A stretch of DNA of 64,000 bases from Lagopus muta. Taxonomy: Eukaryota; Chordata; Aves; Galliformes; Phasianidae. Numbering within the stretch: position 1 is the stretch's first letter; each line of letters begins with the position of its first letter. Below, one piece after another: positions 43,535 to 56,160 of the stretch. The position numbers and the translations under genes were made by a program. The notes beneath the pieces were generated by a model. It ran no database searches. It was not told where the DNA came from and worked only from the letters and a program-made list of their open reading frames with translations. The stretch covers positions 5,561,505 through 5,625,504 of the forward strand of contig NC_064434.1 of the NCBI RefSeq assembly GCF_023343835.1, given 5' to 3'.

Positions 43535-46500
43535 CTACTTGATGTTTTTGAGAAGAGCAGTTCGGGCGTTCACCACGGCTTTGAAGGCATCTTCACTCCC
43601 AGGAGCCACGCATTTATCAGGGTGGAGCAGCACAGCCAGCTTTCTGTAGGCTTTATTCACTTCGTCTCTAGGAGATAACAGAAGACAACAGTGAGGGGAC
43701 CTGAGTAGCAGATAACCATCGCCTTGTCCTGCTGGCAGAGCACAGCAGAGTGAGGAGCTGCCCCTGCACTAAACACAGCTGTGTGGACACTTCTGAACCT
43801 TTCTCTTGCTGGCACCAAGTACCTCCAGGCTTTGGAAGTGAAGCTATGGACAAAGAGCTGAAGAAAAAATGCCCACTGTACTTCTAAGCATGGCACAAGC
43901 AAAGGATGGGGAGAAACACTCTCCTGAGGCAGGTGCACATTCACCACAGGCACAGCTCAGAGGGTTGTGATCAGCAGCACAGTTTGGTTGGAGGCCTGCA
44001 GCTAGCAGTGCCTCAGGGGTTGGTACTGAGTCTGGTCTTGTTCAACATCTTCATCAGTGACCTGGACAAAGGGATGGACTGCACCCTCGACAAGTTTGCT
44101 GATGGGAAGCTGGGAAGAGTGGCTGACACACCAGAAAGCTGTGCATTTCAGGAGACCTGGACAGGCTGGAGAGTTGGGCAGGGAGGAACCTGATGAGATT
44201 CAGCAAATGTAGAGTCCTACACCTGGAAAGTTATCTGGGAAGTCAGATGTGGCCTCTACTCTGTTGTAGTGAGGCCACACCTGGAGTACTGTATCCAATT
44301 CTGGGATCCTCCAGTCAAGGTGCTGGTGAGAGACTGCTGGAGGGCTACAGAGATGATTATAGAGGCCTGGAGCATCTCCCTTATGAGGAAAGGCTGAGAG
44401 AGCTGGAACTGTTCAGCCTGGAGAAAGGGTCTTATCAAAGCTTATAAATATCTAAAGGGTGAGTGTCAAGTGGATGGGGCCAGGCTCTTTTCAGTGGTGC
44501 TCAGCAATGAGGCAATGGGCACAAGCTGGAACACATGAAATTCCACATGAACACGAGAAAAAACTTTACTTTGAAGGTGACAGAGCACTGGCACAGGCTG
44601 CCCAGAGAGGTTGTGGAGTCTCCTTCCCTGGAAATACTCAAAATCCACCTGGATGTTTTCCTGTGTATCCTGCTCTAGAGAACCAGCTTTAGCAAAGGGG
44701 TTGGGCTCGATGATCTCCAGAGGTCCGTTCCAAACTCCATGATCCTGTTTTTCTGTGGTTGTGCAGGCACAAATGCACCCACCACACCACACACGTGCCT
44801 GAGCCATGTGCCCTGGTGTGCTGAGTCTCTGGCACCACAAGCACAGAAAGCTGGGAGACAGCGTGGGGGCACATGCACCCTGACTCAGCTCCACATCAAA
44901 CTGCCTACACACTCAGGGCGAAGGCATCACACATCACGTCAGCCCTGTAAGTCCTGCTGTCTGGTGCAGGGCAGACACCTCATCTCCTGCTGCAGGCTGT
45001 GGAGAGAGGGGGACACCCAGTGAGGGAGGTGAGTCCATCTGTGCCAGTGATCACAGCACAACCTGCTCTGCAGAGCTGCTGATCTCTGCCCGTGGATGCA
45101 GAGGGCCTGGAGGAGAGATCGTGCTCAACACCTACATTTCAGAGAGCTGACTGGAGAGTGCTGAATGATGCATGCTATCCAAAAATTCACTCTCCATGCT
45201 CTCCACAAAGTGTACAAAGGGGCAGTTCCTAAGTTTCAGAGAGAGAGAGGTAAGACAAAGCTCTGGAGCTCTGTTTTAGCTGCCCGAGTCACACAGCAGA
45301 ACTGGAAGATTCCATATCCAACCTCTTGCACAAATATTAACCAATTCCACCTAACTAGAGATCTAGGCAAGGGAAAAGCTTCTCTTTTGGAAGATACTGT
45401 GGAAGAACTGTAATCACTTTTTGATAATGTGGGCAGCAGCCTTACAGCAGCCTAAAAGCTTCCCTTGATCCAGAGAGAGGGCAAGAAAGGTAAAGCTGAA
45501 GCCACTCTAAACATGACTGGCAAGTGAGTGACTACAAACAGCTCAGCCTGGAGACAGAACACAGAGCTGGGTAGCTGGAAGAGATGAAGTTGTCATGTTC
45601 AGCATTCCCCCCCTAAATTCAGCCTGGCTTGTCTGGTAGAAGAGGAAATTTGGTGCACAGTTTCTTTTGCATTGCCCTGATTTTGTGGCTACAAACTTGA
45701 ACCTGGCTGCTATGTGAGACGAAGTGAGCAGCAGGCACCTCACTAAGAGCCCACAGAGGCAAACAGAAACACGATGGACTGTTTGGCAAACGCCAAAGTC
45801 TGCCTCACCTGGTGGCTCCAGGCTTGACTCCCAGCATGTCCCAGCTGTCCTTGCTGTTGCGGATCCTACGAATGGCGTCTGCCTGCTCTTTAGTGAAGCC
45901 AACCCCCATGCTGGAGGGGGGACGCTTCCCCCCGTTGTCACACAGGTCAATTATGGCTGAGTAGAACGTCTACGGACACAGGAAGGAGTCAGCAGAAGGG
46001 AATGGTTCCTGCAGGCAGTAGCAGTGACACTGGAACGCTTCTGCCACCCTCGCTGACTGATCCTCAAGGGCGAGGGATGCACCTGAGTAACTGCTGGATG
46101 CCCACAGCTCCCCACTGCACAGCTCTCACTCTGCATTTCAAGCTCCGTGCTACACCTGAATCAGCACCAGGAGCATTTCTGGATCACGTTCCCAGTGCAG
46201 CCAGAAGGATCATCAGCTCTGAGCCACGCAATGCTAAGGTCAGCTTAGGACTGAGAGGACCAGTACTGACCCTGACCTAAACAGCTACAGCTTTCTAGGG
46301 GTGTCACTTCACTGGGAAAAATCCTTTTGAGCAGTGGGCCAAAGAGCTTTGTGGGATCCACAAGTTCAGAGAATGTTTTGCAATCTGCCATCCTGGCCAA
46401 ATACAGTGTCTGTACCCTCACAGCCTTCTTTCTACATTACCTGGAACATCTCATTGATTCCCTCTCCTGTTTGTGCTGATGTCTCAAAGTAAAGAAAGCC

Positions 46501-49500
46501 CCGGCTCTCTGCCCACAGCCGCCCCTCACTTTCATCCACACTGCGGTGCTTTGTGCAGTCAATCTAAAATGAGAGCAAAGGGAAAGTCAGAGCCCAGTCG
46601 AGGTCTGCAGTGACAGCTGGAGGAGCACAGAACCGAGAATGATGGAGAAGCTGACTGTTCATCTTGAAGGGATAAAGGTAGCATGGACAGAAAGCACAGA
46701 CAACAAGTGTGAAAAAGCCTTGGAGTGTTGATTTAATTCAGAGATTATGTAACCTCTGCTTGATCCCTTTCTGACCGACGTGTGGCCACCATATTCCCCA
46801 AACCCTGTTGAAATGAGGCCTCCAGTACGCCTCAAATACAAGCTCTTTGAAAGTCTTCCCTATAACCTAACAGTATTTCGTTTTTGGAGGGAGCTCAATA
46901 GCTTGGCTTATGCTGGGAACACAATGAGCACTGAGTACCTTGCAACACAAGGCATGGCTCCCTGCCATGGCCTACCTTGTTTGCACAGACAACGAAGACA
47001 ATGTTGTCCATGTTCCCGTGGGGGCCCAGCTCCTGCTTCATCTCAGCCAGCCACGCATCCAGAGCTTCAAAAGACTCCTTTTGTCCAACATCATAGACCA
47101 GGATGACTCCCTGCGTGTCCTTGTAAAACTCATTCCTCACCTGCAGGAACAAAAAGCAAAAGCTTTTTTGTACCAGCAAAAGCTAGGCATGCAATACCTT
47201 TACTGCAATAATCCCAGGCCCATCACAGGAGTGATCAGCTCCCAAAAGACCAATCCCTGCACAACAGAGAAAAGAGGAACAAAGTGTCATATTGACTGCT
47301 GGGGAGACAACAAGGTCTGGGAATTGACCAAGAGACCCATTTGTATGAGGCAGAGTGACGATCCGGGACCAGCCACATCATTCAGACACAAGATGGACTG
47401 CATGTCTAAGCCCCCCAGAGATGCTGAAGAAAGCTGACAAGTGCTAAATGCTACAGAGATGCAGCCCTGTGGTGTGGTGCCTAGAGCTGGGTCTGCCTTA
47501 CCTCGTAGAAGAATGGGTGCCCTGCCATGTCAAAGATGTTCACTTTGATCTCTCTGTCTCTGACTTGTACTCTGAAAGGAGAGATAAGAAACGGTTCAGA
47601 AGCTCTACGTCAATCCCTGTGCAAACTGTGTCCCCATAGGAATACTCTCTTCTCTGCCAGCCCTCTGTGGAGAGGGAGCTGAGTGTGAGCACCAGATAGA
47701 TCAATAAGAAGTTCTGATTCTGGGGTTTAATGGACAGAAAATTACACCTAGGGCTAGTCAGACAAGGAGGAAAGCACTAGTTCTGGATGCAACATGGCAA
47801 TGGGGTTCTGTGTTACCAGGGCTACTTGAAATGCAGATTATTTGACTGCTGTGAAAACTAACATGGCTCTGCTCTGTGCTCCACAGCAAGCCTGTCCACA
47901 GCAAGCCTGACTCAAGGCAGAGCAGTCACTCAGAAGCAGTGGGACAGAAAACAGCACCACTGATGTCTTACTCTTGTCTGCAGCTGCAGACTCCACACTT
48001 TGCCCAACACCATCTGTGACCACGCAGCCCACCTCGCTCTCCCAGCTCACCATGAAGGTACTTACTTGGTGACACCATAGTCGATACCAATAGTTGCAAG
48101 GTATTTGGGAACAAATCTCTTCTCACAATAGCGCTTTATAATGCAGCTCTGGGAGAAAGAAAAAGGGAATTTCACTGGGAATACACCACACTGCGGGACT
48201 AGGATTCACATTAATACTGAATTCACTGACAGGCTGCTCTGTGTGTCCCTGTGTCCTTAAATCAACAAAATGGTGGCATCATTATTCACCAAGAGAGGCT
48301 TTCTTTATGTAAAAGGAAGAAGAAAACAAGATCCCACTCCTGAGCATTTGTTATTTCTTAGCTGTTTGGAAGAGAAAGCTCAGAGCCCAAGGCCTGACCT
48401 TCAGGCCACATTCCACAAAACAACTGGAAACTGTTCTGAGTGACTGAGGTGATAGTGATAGGAGAAGAGGGAATGTTTTTAAACTAAAAGAGGGGAGATT
48501 TTGACTGGATGTCAGGTGGAATTTTTTTACTCTGAAGGTGGTGAGGTACTGGAACAGGCTGCCCAGAGAAGCCATGGATGTTCCATCCTTGGTAGTGCCC
48601 AAAGCAAGGCTGGATGGGGCTCTGGGCAGCCTGGGCTGGTGGCTGGCACTCAGCCCACAGCAGGGGTTGGAACTGCATGGGCTTCAAGGTCCCTTCTAAC
48701 CCAAGCCACTGATTCTATGAAGCGCAGGAGCGAAAACAGTAGTCAAAGTGACCTCTTATCCTAGCAAAAGGCTATGGAGTCAGGCAAGGCCACATTCATT
48801 ACCACTCAGACTCCACATTGTAAAGCCTATGTGTCTGGAGAATGGACTATCACAAAATTGATTTATTACCCTCTGTAATCAGGACTGGATAAGCTGCGTC
48901 TTTGGGGGCCTGGGGGCCTCAGTTCCCCAAAAGTCAACAAAGAACATCTCACGCTGTATGCCCAGGCTGCTAAAAAGTGCATTCAGGGTCACAGAATGTC
49001 CCCCCAGCCCTGGTTCTGTCCCTGACTGGGGGATAAGCCTCATCCTTTACTCAAGGCCAGGCTGGATGTGGCTCTGGGCAGCCTGATCTGGTAGCTGGCA
49101 ACCCTGCACACAGCAGGGGGTTGAAACTAGATGAGCACTGTGGTCCTTTTCAACCCAGGCCATTCTGTGATTCTATGATTCCATCCTGGAGAACGGCCAG
49201 GCCACTTACTGCAACAAGAGGGCAGTGAGCTCCTGATGGAAGCTGGGATCACCTCAGGGCACCCGAGTGCCTTACAGAGAGGTGCTGACAGCATGGAACA
49301 AAGGCTCCTCTCACTGGAACTCCAACACAGGACCCTCCATGAAGGAAGCAGAGGGATCCCAGGACAGCTAGTTTCTGTTGGCTGTAGGACGGGCCCATCC
49401 AGAGGGCAGAGCACAGCTTCTGCCTGAAAGGCCGTGAGAAGCCGTATAAGAGCCGCCGAGCCCGGAGCTCAGAGCAGAGCCAAAACGCCGCCATGACACC

Positions 49501-49788
49501 CGCCAGGAGCCGCCAGCCAATAGAAACCTAGCTCAGGCTATAGTCCCGCCCTGCGGAGAGCCGAACAGAGAGGCTCCTTGTTGATTGGCTACCGCAGTCC
49601 GCCAAGACCACCAATCCACCGCCTCTTTGGTAGGTAGCCCGCTTCCGATTGGACAGCTAGCCTGCCGCTCAGTGCCCAACCGCCAATGACCGCCCTCTCA
49701 CCTTCCCCACCTCCGCGTTGCCCATGGAGATGACTTTGATCCGTAGCGACTTTCGCGCCTCTTTCCGTTTCGGCGCGTTTGCCTCCAT
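43535..49788 (-). CDS. DNAJC27: DNAJC27 (RBJ), Rab-like GTPase with C-terminal J domain
   Basis: Seven exons on the minus strand: 49788-49702, 48148-48066, 47571-47502, 47140-46976, 46563-46441, 45969-45809 and 43667-43535. All are GT-AG and in phase, giving 273 aa, which equals the vertebrate family length. The Ras-like GTPase domain shows SMGNAEVGKS (P-loop, about 21-30), DMAGHPFFYE (switch II; Rab proteins usually have DTAGQE), the NKID guanine-specificity motif (about 134-137) and ETSAQTGEG. The J domain has the Hsp70-activating HPD at 245-247 and ends LLKNIK. RBJ-family proteins are reported to act in MEK/ERK signalling. The start ATG sits in GCCTCCATGGAGG-type strong context within a CpG island. 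Confidence 0.95.
43965..44750 (+). mobile_element. CR1 with ORF2 3' part, in DNAJC27 intron 6
   Basis: The translated pieces LVLFNIFISDLDKGMDCTLDKFAD, ERLRELELFSLEKG and a 3' UTR (AGGTTGTGGAGTCTCC, then GGCTCGATGATCTCCAGAGG) are a CR1 of an older type. Stops and deletions occur throughout. Confidence 0.85.
48425..48722 (+). mobile_element. CR1 3' end in DNAJC27 intron 1
   Basis: GAAGGTGGTGAGGTACTGGAACAGGC, GCAAGGCTGGATGGGGCTCTGGG, GGAACTGCATGGGCTTCAAGG and a CTGATTCTATGA end. Confidence 0.9.
49052..49182 (+). mobile_element. CR1 3' tail in DNAJC27 intron 1
   Basis: AAGGCCAGGCTGGATGTGGCTCTGGG, CAGCAGGGGGTTGAAACTAGATGAGC and CCATTCTGTGATTCTATGATTCC. Confidence 0.9.
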
Positions 49789-50045
49789 GGCGGATGCCCG
49801 GCGCGGTTGAGGCAACGAAAGGAGGGGAGAAGAAAGGGAGGGGAGAAGAAATGGAAGGAGCCCGGCGGGCACGGCCCCTGGCCACCGACGCCGCGCCCCG
49901 GCCGCGTTCGCCCGATACTTCCGGTTTCCTCCTCACGAGGAGATCTCGCGAGATGTCGAAACGTTGCTGGCAGGGAGAGTTGCGGCCCGTAGGGGGCGGC
50001 CGTGAGGTGCGGGGCGGGCGGGGCAGAAATGGCGGGAAGTGTGTG
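49440..50045. promoter_or_regulatory. DNAJC27: DNAJC27 CpG-island promoter with a CCAAT-box cluster
   Basis: The GC-rich block surrounds exon 1 (49788-49702). Five CCAAT/ATTGG cores lie at about 49513, 49583, 49610, 49647 and 49682, all on the intron-1 side of exon 1. No clear TATA box for the minus-strand start. A short plus-strand ATG in strong context (about 49492) opens only 12 codons. Confidence 0.6.
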
Positions 50046-53000
50046 CTGAGGAGAGTGGGTGAGGTGTGGGGCTCACAAAGCAAGGCCCTTAGGCCTGAGG
50101 GATGGATGGGGCTGGTTGCTGTGAATGGAATTGCAACGTGTTACCATAGGGGACACAGCCCAGATATCTGAACTGAGGGGTTCATCCTTGTGCTAGCCTG
50201 GAGCAGTGCCATTCCTAGGGGGCCTCCTAAATAACGTCTTTGATTGCTCGTTCTAGGCCTAGAAGCGTCCTCTTGTGGTGGAGAATTTTGGAGTTGTGTG
50301 TGGAAGACAAGGTGGTGGGGAGGAGGAGCACTTGGCTGCTCTGTTGTCACTCCCTCACCAAGTTTGGACGACAGCTGTGAGACAGGGACGTGTGGACACT
50401 GGTGTGTGTGCACCTCCCTTGGGAGGTTGTGCATTAGAAGCTGCTGGGGTTTCTGGGGACTCCCTTCCTGGAGGTGGGGGTCACAGCCGCTTGGGAGGGC
50501 TGCCTAAGAGACCCTCTTGCAAGGAATGCATGATCTGAGCATCTCTCAGTGCTCTGGAGACTTCATTGTGAAGGTACAGATGGACACATAGCCCTGCCCC
50601 TCACCTCAGTGCCACCCCCAGGAAATGGAGGGGATCCCCAAGGGCTCCTTTGGCTGAGATGCCCCATGGTGGTATGATTGCCCCTCCCACATCCTGCTGG
50701 GAGTGTGGCTGGTGTGAGGTCCTGTATGGAACAAGGGGACGCAAAGCATTTTCCTGGAAAGGAAAGGTAGAGAGAGTGATTTTATCTTACAAACCTTGGA
50801 CTGGGGGACTGCACACACTCTCGCCTGCCTCCTCACAAACATGGGGTTCTGGGTATCACTGGTGTGTGCCATGGACTAAGGATATTGGATGTTGAGTCTT
50901 CACTACCTCTCACTGCTTCCTCCTGACTGGCTCCAAAAAACTGCTTTTTGACAGATCTGTTATGGGCAGTTTGGGATCTTCTGCCTCATTATCTGGTCTC
51001 ATAAATCTTTGCCAAAAGAGTCCTGCTGTCATCCATCTCTGGGTGTTTTATGCCTCCAGCTCCAGTTCTTCATCTTTGTTGTCACCTTATCTTTAGGTTT
51101 GTTCTTTGTTATCTTCAGTCTGTTCTTCATCTCCCTGCTGTCTGGCTGTATGATTAAACCAGGCACACTGTGCTCTGTGGCACTGTAAGCTGGTGCTTTT
51201 AATCCTTTCTCCATTGGTCCTGCACATCCAGGTACAACCTATCATTTCTAGTCATATGAATGCTAATATTACTTACAAACCTTCTGGTCTGGGGAATTCA
51301 GCCCTTCCTTGAGACAGAGACAGAAATCAGGAGATCTCTGGGCACAAACAGGTTGCCCAAGGAGGCTGTGGATGCCCCATCCCTGCAGGCATTCAAGGCC
51401 AGGCTGGATGTGGCTCTGGGCAGCCTGGGCTGCTGGTTGGCAACTCTGCACACAGCAGGGGGTTGGAACTGGATGAGCATCATGGTCCTTTTCAACCCAG
51501 GCCATTCTCTGATTCTATGATTATATCTGCTGGTGTCCTTAAGTTAGGAATTTTCTTTGGGCTCTTCAGCTAGGCTGAGGGCATCCTTTAGTCTGTTTGG
51601 AACATAGGAGAAAGAAAGGTGACTTTTTCTTCTTGTTTTGCTACGAGATATAAAGACTTCTGCAGGGTTTTCTCAGGAATGTGGAGGACAGAACGCCTTC
51701 ATGATGGGAGAGGAAGATAGTTTAGCATCACACATGTGTCTTCCTTGGGTTTAGAACAGCTCTGATGTCTTATTCAAGATACAGTAACAGGCATCAGATT
51801 GAGAGCTTTAGGGATAAGCAATTTATCTCTAAATAATGGTGCAGTAATAAATACAGATCAGTAATGCAATTACCCAGGTCATAATGATGGTAAATCCAGT
51901 AATTCACTAATACTGGGCTAGATTTAGTATCTGGGCATGCAAAGACTTACTGGCCTGGGTATCAAGCAGGCAGGAAGCAGGGCATGGCTTCTCCAGACAA
52001 GTGGGTTGGATTACCCTAAGTAAGAATATATAATTTGGTGAGTAAAATAATAAAGGAATGGCTCAAAATAAGGATAGCAGCTGGGAGATGAAGTTAGATG
52101 TTGAATATTTCTGCAGTGGTGGGGTCCCACCAATAAAGGGAGTTCCCACCAGCTATGTGTGACTATTTTAGAGCTTGCTTGTGTTGTCATCGTGAACAGA
52201 TACTTATGTTTGTCTTCCCTGCTCCCTCACCTGTTTCAATAGTCAGTGCAAAGCTGCATGTTTCCAAAGCTATTCAATTAGAGATTGGGGTTGGGGTGAT
52301 ACGGTGGGAGGGGTCTGGTTAGTTGACAGGACTTGGGCAAGCAATAATAGGGGGCTTTGGTGGGTTAGATGCCAGGCATGATGCTGCATAAGCCCAGCGA
52401 TGCAGTGGGGTGGATTTGTTCGTAGTGGTGTTTTGTGTAGTCAGTATGCAGGCAGCAGCTGGGTCTGCATTTCTCAGAAGCACGGAATTGCATTTGCTTT
52501 GTGAGTAAAGTGACAGCCAACACTGTGGGTTCAGCCTGGCTACGCTGCTTACTGCACGTTTTAAGGACCAAAAGTAGTTGCTGTGTATGATTTTCATAGA
52601 AGTATGATTTTGCATAGAAGTCTGCGTTGAGATGAAGTCAAGGGTGAGTTGGAAAGGACAGCTGAGAGATTTCCTGACTTCAACCAGGGAAAACAGGGAT
52701 GGAAAATGGGGTTGGTCCTCTGGGGCTGTCTGCAGCCTGGTAGGCTGAGGCTCCCCACAGACGATGGGGACGTTGCTGTGTTGGTTGGACCAACGCTGGG
52801 ATGAGCTGCTCTGTGAGTCCTAGCTTGGTGTGTCTGTGTGAGCCTGCTTGCTGGCAGGGGCGTAGCCAACATTTCTGGCTGCTAGAAACTGGATATTTTT
52901 CTGCCTTCGTGGCTGAGTTGGTCACCATCAATCAGCTGCATTTAGTGGCTGAAGTGTCCGTGTAAAGTTGTGCTGATGACAGTCCTGGGGACCATCAAGC

Positions 53001-55835
53001 AAGCACAGGGACTCCCTGAAAGTGTGCAGGGAGCTGATTTGCTGCACTGCAGTGGCAGTCCCATTGGCTGGAGCTAGATCCAGATTGGCCCAAAGCATCA
53101 AGGAGAGGTGGCTCAGGCTCAGGTGACCTGCAACACCTTCTAGAGCTGCAGCATCCTGAACTGCCACGCTGGAAACACCAGTGCTCCCAGCAGAGACACC
53201 CACACGGTCCCTGTGCAGCTGGAGGGAGGGCATCAGCTGCCTTTTTGGCAGAGATCCTTCTCTGTCTGCTGCTGAGGGTGGCCTCACTCGCTCTGCCTGG
53301 CGCCGTGGCAGCATCCTTGTCCTTCCTGCACCACACGTGTGCACAAAACTGATCTTCGTGCCAGAAGTGCCGCGGAGATGTGCGAGGAATGGTGTGTTGG
53401 ACATGAGAACTGCCAGGGCATGAGAGCAGCCCGTCCCTGGGTGTTGTGTGAGCTGTGCAGCAAGCGATGGCAGCAGAGCAGGCGTGGGGGAGCAAGATCT
53501 GGTGCAAACACCCCAAGGCTGCAGCAGCAGCTACGGACAGCCAGCATGTGTGCCTGGGGCCTGGCTCTGCTCTGGGCTCATGGCTGGTGAAAGGATGCAC
53601 GGCTCGGTGCCGGAGATCCCGCTGCGGCTGCTGCAGCAGCTCTGTGTCCATGGAAACAGCTGCAGGAGGAAGGAGGGAGTAGACGGACCAGGGACGGACG
53701 TGCCTGACAAAGGAAGTGCCCGGGGCGAGCAGCTCCCTGCTGTCCTCCCGGCATGACCGCGGTTGCTTCAACTGCCTTCGGCTCACTGCCTTCCCCCTGT
53801 GCCTGCCAGCCTCCTCCCCTCTGGGCTACCCCCACGCAGGTCCCTGGGGCTTGGGGCAGCTCAGTCTCACGTGTCCACCCTGCACACCGTGCTGAGCTGT
53901 GCACGGCATTTCTGAGCCCAAGGTGGGGACAAAGCCACCTGTCCTAAGAGCATCCTGGACCTCAAACAATTTGGCATCCCCTCTTGCCTGACAGCTGGTG
54001 GAAAGGAAAAAGACTGACCAGCTCCTGGGAGCAGGGGCAGTGGTTGTGCCACGTGGAGAGACGTGTTTGGATCCCTCTGGGCAAGGCTGGAGTGCACTGA
54101 GGTCCCAGTCGTGGCACGACCCAGCGTGGCAATGACAGGTAGGGGCTGACGGTGGTGGTGCTTTGGTGGGGAGGGTTTAACTCTTCTCTGTCCTTGTTTT
54201 GCGCCATAAATGAGGAGGAGGAATGTGCTGGAGGCAGCCTGGATTCCACCTGGGCTTTGGGTAAGCTTGCTCATATCTTTACTATGAGTGCAGAAGTTGT
54301 GCAGGGCTTTTCCAGTAGTGACAAATTTGGGGGTTCACACCAGCCAGCCCTGTATGCATAGGGCAGAGCTGAGGGGACCCTGGGGCTTGTGATGGTGATG
54401 GGACTTGGGTCAGGCAGCCGAGTGGGGACTGCTATCAGGTCCCTGAAATGGGGAGCACAGCCCCTTCTCAGCCAGGAAGGCCTCAAAGGAGAGATGTGCA
54501 GCATTTCGATTCTCCCTTGTCCCCTGGGCTGACCTGGACTCAGCTTTGGCCAGGATTTGAGGCACGGGGGCTGGCTGGTGCACATTGCTCCCACTGTGGG
54601 CATGGACTCTTGGAAGGAATGAGCAGCTTGGGGGCAGGACAGGCTCAGAGGTGGGACTCTCAGCAATGGCAGCTGCTGCTGAAGGAGAACAATCTCACAA
54701 GAGCTTCAGAAAATAGGATAGGGTGAGTAATGTGTTGTGCTTGTTCCCTGTAGCGCTGTTTCGACCCCCACGTTCCTTTGCAGCAAGCTGGTCACCTCGC
54801 AACAAATCGTGATCGAGTGAAAGGTTTCTGGGATGGAGAGCTTCACCACATCTGGTTCAGGCTCTGTCCTCATATCACGTTTTACTCTGAGACTTTTGAT
54901 TTGCTCTGAGCTGACCAGAGACACTCAAGAGCCCCCGTCCCTTGGTGTGACAGCCCACCACGTCCCCTGTGAAAGCCCCCCAGTCCCCAGGGCTGTGTGT
55001 GTAGCTGCTCCACCACCCAGGGAATCAGCAACACAGATTAACTCTCAAAATGTTTTAATTAAAACATAATTTCCCTGCAAGTAGGATGATGAGGCACCAG
55101 CTATTGCCTAATTAGCGAGCTTGGAGGCTTTGCTGTGTGGGAAGAGATTCAGCGAGGGCTCAGGGAGGGGGGAGATGTGTGGCTGCCTGCTGGCAGCACC
55201 TTCCAGGTCCCCGGCTCTCCTTGGCCAGGTGCTGTCACCTCGAGCCTTGCCTCAGCTCCAGCCAAGGCCCAGGGCAGCATCTTTATGGGTTACTTGTGCT
55301 TGTGACAAGCTTTGACACAAGGGTTCAGTATCTACGGATGGATCTGTCTTGCAAGTGCGTGGGATTCACTCTGTGGATGTGGAATGGTCGTAGGAAGCGT
55401 GTGGGGACTCTGATGTTGAACTTACCAGCGGGGAAGAGAGACAGAATGGGTCTGTATGGGTGGGATAAAGGTAAAGGAGGAAAGCTGGTGCCGTGCCACG
55501 CTGTGCTGTGCCTCTAGGCTGCAGTGCTCTGCAGCGCTGTGTTGCATCCTGTGGTGCCATGCTGTGCCATGCATTGGAGCACCAGGACACTGTGCTCCCA
55601 TTTTGGGGTGCTGGATGGGAGCTGTGGGATTTGGGAGATGAGAGCAGTGCTTGCAGGCTCTGCGCAGGGGATGAAGCATGGGGGCTGATCGTTGCTCATG
55701 TACCGAGAGCTGTGTCCAGGCCCTGATGCCTATGGCATCACATGGGGCCATCAGCAGTGCAGGTACCCTCCTGCCACTGCTCACTGCCTCAGTTTCCCCA
55801 TTGGCAACAGGAATCGCTGCGTTGCTTCAGTGCTG
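50046..55835. other. DNAJC27-EFR3B intergenic region
   Basis: Nearly 5.8 kb with no exon I can support. The only recognisable element is the CR1 tail at 51345-51528. Several long open frames (for example minus 53786-52995) lack splice context, codon pattern or recognisable motifs. Confidence 0.55.
51345..51528 (+). mobile_element. CR1 3' tail, intergenic
   Basis: From CAGGTTGCCCAAGGAGGCTGTGG through GCTGGATGTGGCTCTGGGCAGCC to CTCTGATTCTATGATT. Nearly identical to 1226-1395. Confidence 0.93.
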
Positions 55836-55839
55836 CGAA

Positions 55840-56160
55840 GGGCGTGGGGCAGCATGCGGGCGCTGCATTGCGGACAGAGGGGACACAACGGGACCAGGGC
55901 CGTTCGGCGCCGAGCCCCCAGGCATCCTGCGGGCTCCGTACCGAGTCGAGCAGCGCCGAGCCGTGCCGAGGGCGGGCGCTGCCGCCGTGCCTGCGGGAGG
56001 AGCCCCTTCTGCGGTGCCGCCCCCCGGTGCCGCCCCCGGCCAGCAGAGCCAGGCCGGGCACCGCCGCTTTCAGCCGCGCCGAGCCGAGCCGGGCTGAGCC
56101 ATGTACGGTGAGTTACCCCCGGAGCCCGGCCGGGCTGGGGCTGTGCGTGCACCCCTCCGG
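55840..56160 (+). promoter_or_regulatory. EFR3B: EFR3B CpG-island promoter and 5' UTR
   Basis: A sharp CpG-rich block (CGAGTCGAGCAGCGCCGAGCC, GGTGCCGCCCCCGGCC) precedes the ATG at 56101. No TATA box. There is no other gene start nearby. Confidence 0.65.
56101..56107 (+). CDS. EFR3B: EFR3B first coding exon (ATGTACG, partial gene)
   Basis: ATG TAC G followed by GTGAGT gives Met-Tyr-Gly(split), the start of vertebrate EFR3B, with phase 1 at the donor. The gene position and orientation (next to DNAJC27, divergent) match human. EFR3B anchors the PI4KA-TTC7 complex at the plasma membrane. The palmitoylated cysteine cluster and the rest of the protein are encoded in exons outside this window. With only seven coding bases, the call rests on synteny, the CpG island and the splice site together. 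Confidence 0.7.

Noticed and set aside
52995-53786. 263-codon minus-strand open frame between DNAJC27 and EFR3B
   Set aside because: Low-complexity Cys/Ser/Ala-rich translation with overlapping open frames on the other strand; no promoter or family match.
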